Below are positions 1 to 8,028 of a stretch of 64,000 nucleotides of DNA, in pieces. The stretch covers positions 1-64,000 of the forward strand of contig CAZAEP010000001.1 in the NCBI GenBank assembly GCA_964484045.1. The letters run 5' to 3'. The DNA comes from J134 sp964484045 (GTDB taxonomy: Bacteria; Pseudomonadota; Alphaproteobacteria; Sphingomonadales; Rhodothalassiaceae). The position numbers and the translations under genes are program-made. Below the pieces are notes generated by a model that did no database searches, was not told the DNA's origin, and saw nothing but the letters and a program-made list of their open reading frames with translations. Every line of letters starts with the position of its first letter. Within the stretch, counting starts at the first letter, position 1.

Positions 1-777
1 GCCGCGGCCGGCGATCGCCGCCTCGATGGCGAGCGCGGTCTGGTTGAAATGCAGCGCCCGCTGGCCCTCCTCCACCGTGACGCCGGCGGCCTTGAGCCAC
101 ATCGGCCAGGTGGGGCAGCTCTCGTCGTCGAGCGAACTGTCGTCATGGATGAGCGTCACCCGGCCGAGATCGGCGGGGGTGCGGATGGCGTCGGGACCGT
201 CGAGCAGCGCCGGCGAGCAGACCGGGAAGACCTCTTCCCGCATCAGTTCCTCGACATAGAGGCCGGCATAGCCGCCCGGCCCGTAGCGGATGGCGAGATC
301 GACGTCCTCGCGCGCAAAGTCGGTGAGCTCGTGGGTGGCGGCGATCTTCACCACCACATCGGCGTTTTCCTCGTAATAGCGCTCGAGCCGGGGCACCAGC
401 CATTTGGCGCCGAAGGAAGGCGAGACCGAGACCCTGAGCTCGTGATCGTCCGCGTTGTTCTGCAGGATGGCGCAGGATTCCTCGATCAGGTCGAAACCTT
501 CGCGCAGAGCCTCGAGGGATTCCTGCGCCCGCTCGGTGAGCAGCAGCGCGCGGCTGGTGCGGCGGAAAAGCTTGATCCCGAGATAGTCCTCGAGCGAACG
601 GATCTGCTGGCTCACCGCGGCCGGGGTGACGGCAAGCTCCTCCGCCGCCTTCTTGAAGGAGAGATGCCGGGCGGCGGCCTCGAAGGCGCGCAGCGCGTTG
701 AGCGGCAGTTGCGACCGCCGCAGCCGTCGCACCGGCCGTTTGCGCCGCCCCGTCCTTCCGGATGCCTCTCCGCTCAT
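1..777 (-). CDS. LysR-family transcriptional regulator, GcvA-like (3' end outside window)
   Basis: DNA-binding transcriptional regulator. The first 259 residues are present; the C-terminus lies beyond base 1. After a basic N-terminus (residues 1-20) comes a typical LysR winged helix-turn-helix (about residues 22-80: LPLNALRAFEAAARHLSFKK, then AVTPAAVSQQIRSLEDYLG). This is the GcvA/AmpR-type signature. A LysR substrate-binding domain follows from about residue 105. It lies 52 bp downstream of cysH on the same strand, so it may be co-transcribed with the sulfate assimilation genes. That would be an unusual place for a CysB/Cbl-type regulator, and the sequence resembles GcvA more than CysB. The ligand and targets cannot be told from the sequence. 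Confidence 0.9.
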   Translation of the reverse strand, partial: MSGEASGRTGRRKRPVRRLRRSQLPLNALRAFEAAARHLSFKKAAEELAVTPAAVSQQIRSLEDYLGIKLFRRTSRALLLTERAQESLEALREGFDLIEESCAILQNNADDHELRVSVSPSFGAKWLVPRLERYYEENADVVVKIAATHELTDFAREDVDLAIRYGPGGYAGLYVEELMREEVFPVCSPALLDGPDAIRTPADLGRVTLIHDDSSLDDESCPTWPMWLKAAGVTVEEGQRALHFNQTALAIEAAIAGRG

Positions 778-829
778 GCCGATTCCCGTCGTCCCGCGAT
801 GCGCCCCGCCCGCCCTCCGGGCACGGCTC

Positions 830-1570
830 TCATCTCTGGAGAGCGGCGCGGCGACGGGCCTCGGAGGTGCTTAAATGGATGCCGCACTCGGTTTTGTCCA
901 GCCCGCGCCAGCGCCCCGAGCGGATATTCTCCCCCGGCGCCACGCGATCGGTGCAGGGCATGCAGCCGATGGACAGAAAGCCGTCCGCCTCGAGCGGGTG
1001 ACGCGGCAGGTCGTAACGCGTGAAATAGGCCTCGATATCGGCCCGCGTCCAGTCCGCGAGCGGGCTCACCCTGACCCGTCGGTCCTTGGCCTCGAAGCGC
1101 CGCAGACGGGCGCGCGCACCGCCATGGAAGCGCTTGCCGCCCGAGATCCAGGCCCTGTATCCGCCGAGCGCACGTTCGAGCGGCTCGACCTTGCGCCAGT
1201 AGCAGCAGGCGTCCGGATTGCGCGCCCACAAGGTCCCCTTGGGGTCCTCGGCGCGAATCCTCCCTTCGTCGGGGGTCACGGTCACGACATTGCCGAGGCC
1301 GAGCCGCGCCACGAGGTCGTCGCGATAGCGCAGGGTCTCGCCGAAGAGCTTGCCGGTGTCGAGGAAGATCACCGGCAGGTCGGGCGCGATGCCGGCGACC
1401 ATGTGAAGAAGCACCGCCGACTCCGCGCCGAAGGAGGAGACGAGCGCGATGCGCCCGGGGAACACCTCCCCGATCACGGCCGCGAGCAGCGCTTGCGCCG
1501 TGGCATGGCGATAGCGGTCCTCGAGAACCGCCGCCCAGGGAGCGGAAAGGTCGGGATCGAGGAAACTCAT
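830..1570 (-). CDS. cysH: Phosphoadenylyl/adenylyl-sulfate reductase, APS type (246 aa)
   Basis: Thioredoxin- or glutathione-dependent reductase that turns APS (or PAPS) into sulfite in assimilatory sulfate reduction; cytosolic. An ATP-sulfurylase-like PP-loop (VSSFGAESAVLLH, residues 44-56) opens the domain. The Cys pairs C122-C123 and C203/C206 form the CC...CxxC set that binds the [4Fe-4S] cluster of APS reductases. C229 in KTECGIH is the catalytic cysteine near the C-terminus. The iron-sulfur cysteines argue for APS rather than PAPS as substrate (family knowledge). The start overlaps the 3' end of the DUF934 gene by 4 bp. It is the last enzyme gene of the cysG operon. Confidence 0.95.
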   Translation of the reverse strand: MSFLDPDLSAPWAAVLEDRYRHATAQALLAAVIGEVFPGRIALVSSFGAESAVLLHMVAGIAPDLPVIFLDTGKLFGETLRYRDDLVARLGLGNVVTVTPDEGRIRAEDPKGTLWARNPDACCYWRKVEPLERALGGYRAWISGGKRFHGGARARLRRFEAKDRRVRVSPLADWTRADIEAYFTRYDLPRHPLEADGFLSIGCMPCTDRVAPGENIRSGRWRGLDKTECGIHLSTSEARRRAALQR

Positions 1571-2088
1571 GAGGCCAGCCTCCGCCGCGTGCGGCCGTGA
1601 CGCAGCTCGACGATGGTTGGCCGCGCATCGACCGCGTCCTGATACCAGAGCCCGTAAAGCTGCAACCGATGGCGCATGCTCTCGATCACCCGGAGCGAGG
1701 GAACCTCGACGCTGTCGACGCCCGAGCGCAGCAGAAACTCCGCCTGATCGGCAAGGAGATGGCCCGTGGCCCGAATCTCGCCGCCGAATGCGAACTGCTC
1801 GCGCAGGCGCCGGGCGAGCGAGAACACCCGCCCGTCGCTGAATGTCGGCACCTCGATGGCGACCAGCGCCAGACGATCGAGCCAGGGGCGAAGACGCTCG
1901 GCGGACGTCTCCGCCGGCACCTCGACACCGAGTCTCCGGGCGGCGGCGAAGAGGTGCCCGCCGTCGGCTTCGAGCCGCGCCAGACTCACCCGCACCGCGC
2001 CGTCCGCGGGCGGCGGCGCGTCGTCGGCGAGAAGCGGGAAGGGATCGAGACGGGCGCCCGTCAGGCGCTTCAGGTCAAGGCGTTCCAT
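1567..2088 (-). CDS. DUF934 family protein of the sulfite reductase operon
   Basis: A 173-residue protein of the DUF934 family, nearly always found between cysI and cysH in alpha- and betaproteobacteria. Its biochemical role is not established; a role in electron supply to, or assembly of, sulfite reductase is often supposed from its position. Visible features are the central IEVPTFSDGRVFSLARRLRE block and GLWYQDAVDARP near the C-terminus, both typical of the family. The ATG at 2088 was chosen because AGGAGG lies 7 bp upstream, and an upstream in-frame start would run deeper into cysI. The gene overlaps the end of cysI by 14 bp and cysH by 4 bp, which suggests translational coupling. Confidence 0.9.
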   Translation of the reverse strand: MERLDLKRLTGARLDPFPLLADDAPPPADGAVRVSLARLEADGGHLFAAARRLGVEVPAETSAERLRPWLDRLALVAIEVPTFSDGRVFSLARRLREQFAFGGEIRATGHLLADQAEFLLRSGVDSVEVPSLRVIESMRHRLQLYGLWYQDAVDARPTIVELRHGRTRRRLAS

Positions 2089-3730
2089 AAAGCGCCTCCT
2101 TGAACGGGGCGAGGCCGAGGCGGCGATAGGTGGCAAGGAAGTCCTCGCCCTCCTGCCGCTGCTCGAGATAGGTGTCGATCACCGTCTCGACGGCGTCGAC
2201 GATGCCGTCCGCGTCGAAGCCGCGGCCGGTGATCTCGCCGATCGCGGCCGCTTCGTCGGCCGACCCGCCGAGCGTGAGCTGGTACATCTCCGTGCCCTTC
2301 CTGTCGACGCCGAGGATGCCGATATGGCCGGCGTGATGGTGCCCGCAGGCATTGATGCAGCCGGAAATCTTGATGCGCAGCGGGCCCACCGCGGCCTCGC
2401 GCTCGGTGCCGGCGAAGCGCTCCGACAGCGTTTGCGCGATCGGGATCGAACGGGCATTGGCGAGCACGCAGTAATCGAGGCCCGGACAGGCGATGATGTC
2501 GCTCGCAAGCCCGAGATTGGCGCTCGCGAGACCGGCGCCGGCAAGCGCTTCATAGACCGCGGGCAGGTCGCCCAGACGCACATGGGGCAGAACCAGATTC
2601 TGCTCGTGCGTGACGCGGATGTCGCCATGACCGTAGCGTTCGGCGAGATCGGCCACCGTCTCCATCTGCCCGGCGGTGGCGTCGCCGGGGATGCCGCCCT
2701 TCGGCTTGAGCGCGATATTGACGATCCTGTAGCCGGGCCGCTTGTGCGGAGCGAGATTGCGCGCGGCCCAGCGGGCGAAGGCGGGGTCGCGGCGTCTTGC
2801 CTCTTCATAGGCCGGATCGGTCTCGGGGAGATCCGCGAAATCGGGGGTCACGAAACGGTCGCGAATGCGCGCAAGCTCACACATCGGCAGATCGTCGGTG
2901 GCGGGCAGAATGCGCGCGAACTCCGCCTCCACCCGGCGCGCGAACTCCTCCGCCCCGAGCGCATGGACGAGGATCTTGATGCGCGCCTTGTAGGCGTTGT
3001 CGCGCCGCCCGAGCTCGTTGTAGAGGCGCAGAACGGCCTCGAGATAGGCGAGCAGATGCGCCTCGGGCAGATGTGCGCGGATGGTGGGACCGACGAAGGG
3101 CGTGCGCCCCTGTCCGCCGCCGACGATGACCTCGAAGCCGCGGCCGCGCTCGGCATCGTCATGCAGGACGAGCCCGATATCGTGGAAGCGCACCGCCGCG
3201 CGGTCGTGCGGCGCCGCGGTCACCGCGATCTTGAACTTGCGCGGCAGGAAGGAGAATTCCGGGTGCAGCGTCGACCATTGCCGGATGAGCTCGGCATAGG
3301 GGCGCGGGTCGTCGATCTCGTCCGCCGCGGCGCCGGCATAGTGGTCGGCGGTAAGGTTGCGGATGACATTTCCCGAGGTCTGGATGGCGTGCATTCCGAC
3401 CTCGGCCAGTGTCTCGAGCACATCGGGCATGTCGCGCAGCGCGATCCAGTTGAACTGGATGTTCTGGCGCGTCGTGAAATGGCCGTAGCCCCTGTCGAAG
3501 CGGCGGGCGACGGAAGCCAGCCGCCGCATCTGCGCCGGATTGAGCGAGCCATAGGGAATCGCCACCCGCAGCATATAGGCGTGAAGCTGCAGATAGACGC
3601 CGTTCATCTGCCGGATGAGCTTGAACGCGTCCTCCGAAAGCTCGCCCGAAAGCCGCCGCTCGACCGCCGCGCGGAACTCCGCGATCCGCGTTTTCACGAT
3701 GGCGTGGTCGTATTCGTCATAGACATACAT
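2075..3730 (-). CDS. cysI: Sulfite reductase, siroheme/[4Fe-4S] subunit (551 aa)
   Basis: Assimilatory sulfite (nitrite/sulfite-type) reductase haemoprotein that makes the six-electron reduction of sulfite to sulfide. It shows the two-fold ferredoxin-like plus siroheme-binding repeats of the family, including GHFTTRQNIQFNWI near residue 80. The C-terminal cluster motifs are CPGLDYC and CINACGHHH, which bind the [4Fe-4S] cluster bridged to siroheme. At 551 residues it is full length. No flavoprotein subunit (cysJ) is in the window, so the electron donor is probably ferredoxin or an as yet unplaced reductase (inference). The start at 3730 has GAGGA upstream and follows the DUF2849 gene by 12 bp. 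Confidence 0.95.
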   Translation of the reverse strand: MYVYDEYDHAIVKTRIAEFRAAVERRLSGELSEDAFKLIRQMNGVYLQLHAYMLRVAIPYGSLNPAQMRRLASVARRFDRGYGHFTTRQNIQFNWIALRDMPDVLETLAEVGMHAIQTSGNVIRNLTADHYAGAAADEIDDPRPYAELIRQWSTLHPEFSFLPRKFKIAVTAAPHDRAAVRFHDIGLVLHDDAERGRGFEVIVGGGQGRTPFVGPTIRAHLPEAHLLAYLEAVLRLYNELGRRDNAYKARIKILVHALGAEEFARRVEAEFARILPATDDLPMCELARIRDRFVTPDFADLPETDPAYEEARRRDPAFARWAARNLAPHKRPGYRIVNIALKPKGGIPGDATAGQMETVADLAERYGHGDIRVTHEQNLVLPHVRLGDLPAVYEALAGAGLASANLGLASDIIACPGLDYCVLANARSIPIAQTLSERFAGTEREAAVGPLRIKISGCINACGHHHAGHIGILGVDRKGTEMYQLTLGGSADEAAAIGEITGRGFDADGIVDAVETVIDTYLEQRQEGEDFLATYRRLGLAPFKEALYGTP

Positions 3731-3742
3731 CGGCGCTGTTCC

Positions 3743-4072
3743 TCAGGCGCTGGCGGTCTCGTGGCCGAGATCGGGGCGCACGGTGGGGCCCTGCGCCCGG
3801 ATGATCTCGCGATTGCGCGCCGGCCAGGGCTGACCGTCGGCATCGCGCGTGGCCGCAATGAGCGCGACGAGCTCGACCTCGCTCCGGGCGTTGGCCGCCC
3901 TCGCCTGCGCAAGCAGCGCTTCCGCGTCGCGCGCGCTTTCGGCAAGGGCGGCCTCTCGGGGGTCGTTGGTCCATGTTCCGTCGGCGGTCAGATAGACCGG
4001 CCGCCCGCTCATGAGGTCGTTGGCGGTGACGATCTGGTCGGGACCGGGCTTGAGGCTGTTGACCACGCTCAT
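3743..4072 (-). CDS. DUF2849 family small protein (109 aa)
   Basis: Small soluble protein of the DUF2849 family, a conserved companion of cysG and cysI in alphaproteobacteria. Function is unknown. The family pattern is visible: VTANDLMSGRPVYL near the N-terminus, then a helical Ala-rich middle and GPTVRPDLGHE at the C-terminus. The ATG at 4072 is preceded by GAGGGAG at good spacing; longer in-frame versions would overlap cysG. It sits 13 bp after cysG and 12 bp before cysI, so it is surely co-transcribed. A structural or accessory part in siroheme insertion is possible but not shown. Confidence 0.88.
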   Translation of the reverse strand: MSVVNSLKPGPDQIVTANDLMSGRPVYLTADGTWTNDPREAALAESARDAEALLAQARAANARSEVELVALIAATRDADGQPWPARNREIIRAQGPTVRPDLGHETASA

Positions 4073-4085
4073 CGCTTCCGCTCCC

Positions 4086-5489
4086 TCACCCGGCCAGCGC
4101 CAGGGGGCGCCGGCGCGTAGCGGGCTCGCTTGCCGGCCAGTCGCGTGCAAGGGCAGCGACGGCGCCGATCACGATCAGCGCCGGGCTTTCGATTCCGTGC
4201 CTTGCGACCAGCTCTCCGAGCGTCGCGAGGCAGCCGTAGACGCGGCGCTCGTCAGGCCGCGTCGCATTCTCGACGACCGCGACCGGAAGTGCCGGATCGA
4301 CGCCCTCGGCGATCAGCGTGGCGGCGATCCCGCCCGCCGCGGCGACGCCCATATAGACGGCGAGCGTGCGGTCGGGACCGGCGAGCGCGCGCCAGTCGAG
4401 ATCGCTGCCCGGGCGCACATGGCCGGTGACCAGCGTCAGCGCCGAGGCATGGTCGCGATGGGTGAGCGGGACCTGCGCGGTCGCCGCGGCGCCGGCGACG
4501 GCACTCACGCCGGGGACGACCTCGACCGCAATCCCCGCGGCGCGCAGCGCCGCGATTTCCTCGCCGGCCCGGCCGAAGACCATCGGATCGCCGCTCTTGA
4601 GCCGCACCACCCGGCGCCCGGCCCGGGCATGCGCGATCATCAGCTCGTGGATGCCCGCCTGTCCGAGACCATGCGCGCCGGGACGCTTGCCGGCATCGAT
4701 GCGATGCGCCTCGCGCCGTGCATATTCGAGGATGGCCGGGTTGACGAGGCGATCATGAATCACGACGTCGGCCTCTCCAAGCGCGCGCTGCGCCTTGAGC
4801 GTCAGGAGTTCGGGATCGCCGGGACCGGCGCCGACGAGCTGCACCAGCCCGCCGGCGCCGTTTGCCGCCATATCGTGCGCCAGTTTTCCGACATGGGCGG
4901 CAAAAGTCTCTTCATCGCGATGCGCGAGTCCCCGCGCCTCGTCGTCGGCGAAGAGCCGCTCCCAGAAGCGCCGCCGCGCGCCCGCCTGCGGCACGAGCTT
5001 CCGGACGCGTGAACGGATCGCACCGGCGCGGGCGATCAGACGTCCGATGTCGGGGGGCAGCAGCGCCTCGATCCGTGTGCGCAGCCGGCGCGCGAAGACG
5101 GGCGCCGCACCGCCGCTCGAGATCGCCACCGTCAGCGGCGCGCGATCGACGATGGCGGGGGTGGTGAAGTCCGACAGCGCGGGACGGTCGACGACATTCA
5201 CGGGCACATGCGCATGCCGCAGAGCGGCTGCGATGCGGGTGTCCTCGGCTTCGCTGCCGGTGGCGACATAGGCGAGCGCGACTCCTTGCGCATCGGCGGG
5301 TGCAAAATCGCGACGCAGGATGTCCAACCGCTCGCTTGCCGGCATCGCCGGCGCGGCGTCGCCGGCGACCCAGCGGATGCGGGCCGGTGTCCTGAGGAGA
5401 AGATGCAGCTTCGCCAGCGCGGCGGCGCCGCCGCCGACGAGGAGGACCTCGCGTCCCTCGAGTTTGAAAAAGACCGGCAGGCTCTCCAT
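4086..5489 (-). CDS. cysG: Siroheme synthase, fused dehydrogenase/ferrochelatase and methyltransferase (467 aa)
   Basis: Trifunctional enzyme that makes siroheme for CysI from uroporphyrinogen III. Residues 1 to about 205 form the CysG(A)-type NAD-dependent precorrin-2 dehydrogenase/ferrochelatase, with the Rossmann loop LLVGGGAAALAK. From about residue 216 the SAM-dependent uroporphyrinogen III C-methyltransferase follows: VGAGPGDPELLTLKA, then VVRLKSGDPMVFGRAGEE. The ATG at 5489 has AGAGGGAAGGG upstream, and the protein begins MESLPVFFKLEGREVLLVGG, as expected for the family. It is the first gene of the cys operon. A hairpin lies just upstream in the leader. Confidence 0.95.
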   Translation of the reverse strand: MESLPVFFKLEGREVLLVGGGAAALAKLHLLLRTPARIRWVAGDAAPAMPASERLDILRRDFAPADAQGVALAYVATGSEAEDTRIAAALRHAHVPVNVVDRPALSDFTTPAIVDRAPLTVAISSGGAAPVFARRLRTRIEALLPPDIGRLIARAGAIRSRVRKLVPQAGARRRFWERLFADDEARGLAHRDEETFAAHVGKLAHDMAANGAGGLVQLVGAGPGDPELLTLKAQRALGEADVVIHDRLVNPAILEYARREAHRIDAGKRPGAHGLGQAGIHELMIAHARAGRRVVRLKSGDPMVFGRAGEEIAALRAAGIAVEVVPGVSAVAGAAATAQVPLTHRDHASALTLVTGHVRPGSDLDWRALAGPDRTLAVYMGVAAAGGIAATLIAEGVDPALPVAVVENATRPDERRVYGCLATLGELVARHGIESPALIVIGAVAALARDWPASEPATRRRPLALAG

Positions 5490-5811
5490 CGACGCCGAAC
5501 CCTTCCCTCTGCAACCAGCTCGGGAGGCACGGCCTCCCAGCCAAGAGCTAGAAAGCCTGCCGGCGCACGACAAACGATGAATTCTTGGGCGGCGACCTAG
5601 AAAATGTTTCGGACCGTCCTGCGGGCGGGACCCTGGCCTGCCCCCGCGCAGGGACACACGGCACGCTCACGATCCTTTCATTTGCGACCTTGAGGCGCAC
5701 GGTTCTAGCGTCTCTCCCGCGTTTGCCCCTTTCGTCGACGATTCGCCCTCGGAAGTGCCGAAACACGGTTTCGGGCAAGCGCTTGTGCACGTCCCATGAA
5801 GGAGGCTCGAC
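5490..5811. other. Intergenic region between cysG and an exported-protein gene
   Basis: A 322-bp divergent spacer. It must hold the promoters of the cys operon (leftward) and of the exported-protein gene (rightward). The clearest structure is the hairpin at 5517-5549. On the minus strand TTGTCG lies 17 bp upstream of TAGCTC (about 5545-5575), a weak sigma-70-like candidate. I saw no convincing gene in it. Confidence 0.5.
5517..5549 (-). promoter_or_regulatory. Hairpin in the cysG leader
   Basis: Perfect 7-bp inverted repeat GGGAGGC/GCCTCCC (5522-5528 and 5532-5538) with a 3-nt loop. It can be extended by a second pairing, AGCTC (5517-5521) with GAGCT (5545-5549), across a 6-nt one-sided bulge. 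It lies 28 nt before the cysG start and before its Shine-Dalgarno sequence. No U-run follows, so it is not a plain terminator. It could be a leader control element or a binding site. I do not match it to a known riboswitch class. Confidence 0.4.
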
Positions 5812-6780
5812 ATGACACGCAATTCGCTGACCGGCGTCGTGCTTGCAGCAGCGGCGCTGATGTTCACCATCCCGGCAATCGCACATGCGCCGACCCCGGA
5901 CAAGGCGGCGATGGCGAAGAAGCTGGCGCACTTCGTCGATGCCGCCCAGGCGGACGGTTATCTTGCGGCACACCGCGGGCTCGGAGAGCCGAGGCCTCTT
6001 CTCGGCGGACCGCTCGAGGTCACCATCACCCAGAAAGACGGCGGCGTCTTCGTCTCGCTGCCCGATCATCGAAAGCTCGACGCCGACGTCTTCGGAACGC
6101 CGAGAATGCCGCGCTGGCACGGCGGCTCGCCCGGCATCACCGGGATTCCCTTTCCCGCGCGCGGCGTTGCCGATGGTCATTACACGGCGCTCAAGCCGCT
6201 GTCGCCCTTCGGTGACAAATACATCTTTCTCGAAGGCGCGAAGCTCGAGCTTCATCTGACCGACGCAACGGCGACCGACGCCGCGACGACCGCCGACAAG
6301 GCGCAGCTCATTGCCGGCTGGAGCGACCCCAGGGGCAATCGGTACGAGGTCCGCTGCTGCCTCAAGATGGCGGCGCACGGGCTCGAATTCCCGACCTTCG
6401 GCGGTGTCGCGACGAATCATCTGCTGCACGGCTTTACCGGCCTCGGAACGCCGCTCATGCCGACCGAGTTCGCCTATGCCGCCTTCTGGGGAATGGGCGA
6501 GGTGCGGAAGAACGGCAAGGTGATCGACAAGCCGCGTCTCGTGCACGGGATGCTGACCGAATATGTCCGCACCGAAGGCTATGGGCTTGCCACGGACGCC
6601 GGCGTCAATCCGACGCGCTGGCACTTCCACCTCATGGTCCCGCCGAAACAGCCGCTGCCCAAGGAGACCCGCTATGCCGACAAACCGGTGCATACGGGGT
6701 TCGAACTCCCCAACGGCAAGGAACTGCCGTTCTGGCACGTGATGTTCGAGACCATCGACGTGAAAGCCTCGCGCCCGTAG
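5812..6780 (+). CDS. Exported protein of unknown function (322 aa)
   Basis: I do not recognise the family. The N-terminus is a clear Sec signal peptide (TRNSLTGVVLAAAALMFTIP, cleavage probably after AIAHA near residue 26), so the product is periplasmic or secreted. The mature part is rich in beta-type sequence with many His and aromatic residues, for example RWHGG, RWHFHLMVPPK and LPFWHVMFETI, plus one CC pair (VRCCLKM). These could bind a metal, which is inference only. A strong Shine-Dalgarno GAAGGAGG precedes the ATG. A good rho-independent terminator follows at 6813-6837, so it is a single-gene unit. Confidence 0.85.
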   Translation: MTRNSLTGVVLAAAALMFTIPAIAHAPTPDKAAMAKKLAHFVDAAQADGYLAAHRGLGEPRPLLGGPLEVTITQKDGGVFVSLPDHRKLDADVFGTPRMPRWHGGSPGITGIPFPARGVADGHYTALKPLSPFGDKYIFLEGAKLELHLTDATATDAATTADKAQLIAGWSDPRGNRYEVRCCLKMAAHGLEFPTFGGVATNHLLHGFTGLGTPLMPTEFAYAAFWGMGEVRKNGKVIDKPRLVHGMLTEYVRTEGYGLATDAGVNPTRWHFHLMVPPKQPLPKETRYADKPVHTGFELPNGKELPFWHVMFETIDVKASRP

Positions 6781-6812
6781 CGCGGACCCTGCGGAGATCC
6801 TTCGAACGAAGG

Positions 6813-6847
6813 CGGAGCCGGACAGCCTCCGGCTCCGTTGTCGTTTT
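6813..6847 (+). terminator. Rho-independent terminator after the exported-protein gene
   Basis: Perfect 10-bp stem CGGAGCCGGA/TCCGGCTCCG (6813-6822 and 6828-6837) with a 5-nt loop, followed by TTGTCGTTTT. It lies 33 bp after the stop codon. Confidence 0.75.
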
Positions 6848-6987
6848 CCCGTCCGGCGGGCTCGGGCAGCGGCCCCCGGAGCTGTCCACGCCCTCCTCAT
6901 GGTCCTTGACTCGCTCCCCCGCACGGGGCAGGGAGGCGGGCGAAGAGGCGCGATGGTCGGCGCCCCCACAGACCTGACGGAGTCCCC

Positions 6988-8007
6988 ATGGCCAGCACTG
7001 CGGAGAGCCTGAGCGAGACGCCGGAACCCGATGAGCGGGAGAGGCGCCCCGATGCCCGGCCGGATATCCGCCACGACTGGACGCGGGCGGAAATCCGCGC
7101 CCTCTACGCCCTGCCGCTGCTCGATCTCGTCTATCGCGCGGCCGGCGTTCACCGCCGCCATCACGATCCCAACCGGGTGCAGCTCTCGCAGCTTCTCTCG
7201 ATCAAGACCGGCGGCTGCGCCGAGGACTGCGCCTACTGCCCGCAATCGGCGAAATACGCCGCGGCCACCGGCGTCCGGGCGGAGAAGCTGATGGACCCCG
7301 AGGCCGTGGTGGCGGCCGCCCGCAAGGCGAAGGAGGCGGGCGCGACTCGCTATTGCATGGGCGCGGCGTGGACACGGCTCAGGGACCGCGATCTGCCGGC
7401 GATCGAGACCATGATCCGCGGCGTCAAGGCGCTCGGGCTCGAGACCTGCATGACGCTCGGCATGCTCGAGGCCGATCAGGCGGCGCAGCTCAAGGCCGCC
7501 GGGCTCGACTATTACAATCATAATATCGACAGCTCGCCCGAATTCTATGGCGAGATCATCACCACGCGCCGCTTCGAGGAACGGATCGAGACGCTCGACC
7601 ATGTGCGCGCCGCCGGCATCCACGTCTGCTGCGGCGGCATCATCGGCATGGGCGAAAGCGTGGACGACCGCGCCGGCATGCTCGAGGTGCTGGCGCGGAT
7701 GGATCCGCATCCCGAATCGGTGCCCATCAACCGGCTGGTTCCGGTGCCGGGCACGCCGCTCGACGATGCCGCGACCGTCGATCCCTTCGATTTCATCCGC
7801 ACCATCGCCGTCGCCCGCATCCTGATGCCGGCCTCGACGGTGCGCCTGTCGGCCGGCCGCGCGGCGATGTCGGACGAATGCCAGGCGCTCGCCTTCCTCG
7901 CCGGGGCCAATTCGATCTTCTACGGCGACAAGCTGCTCACCACCGGCAACCCCGCGCACGCGCGCGATCAGGCGCTGTTCGCCCGCCTCGGCATCGAGCC
8001 GGCCTGA
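6988..8007 (+). CDS. bioB: Biotin synthase (339 aa)
   Basis: Radical-SAM enzyme that inserts sulfur into dethiobiotin to form biotin, the last step of the pathway. The radical-SAM cluster motif is CAEDCAYCPQ (CxxxCxxC), preceded by SIKTGGC. The family blocks YYNHNIDSSPEFY and CCGGIIGMGES are present, as are the later substrate/[2Fe-2S]-site residues. A charged N-terminal extension of about 30 residues precedes the conserved core. The ATG at 6988 is the only sensible start. bioF and bioD lie 31 kb away in this window, so the pathway is not one operon here. Confidence 0.96.
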   Translation: MASTAESLSETPEPDERERRPDARPDIRHDWTRAEIRALYALPLLDLVYRAAGVHRRHHDPNRVQLSQLLSIKTGGCAEDCAYCPQSAKYAAATGVRAEKLMDPEAVVAAARKAKEAGATRYCMGAAWTRLRDRDLPAIETMIRGVKALGLETCMTLGMLEADQAAQLKAAGLDYYNHNIDSSPEFYGEIITTRRFEERIETLDHVRAAGIHVCCGGIIGMGESVDDRAGMLEVLARMDPHPESVPINRLVPVPGTPLDDAATVDPFDFIRTIAVARILMPASTVRLSAGRAAMSDECQALAFLAGANSIFYGDKLLTTGNPAHARDQALFARLGIEPA

Positions 8008-8028
8008 GAGCGAGACTCCGCCGCCGTC

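Noticed and set aside
6694..6713. GGGGTTCGAACTCCCC, which resembles a tRNA T-arm
   Set aside because: It lies inside the exported-protein gene, and no acceptor stem, anticodon arm or D-arm can be drawn around it.
6906..6911. TTGACT upstream of bioB as a -35 box
   Set aside because: No -10-like sequence occurs at 16-18 bp; the downstream stretch is GC-rich.
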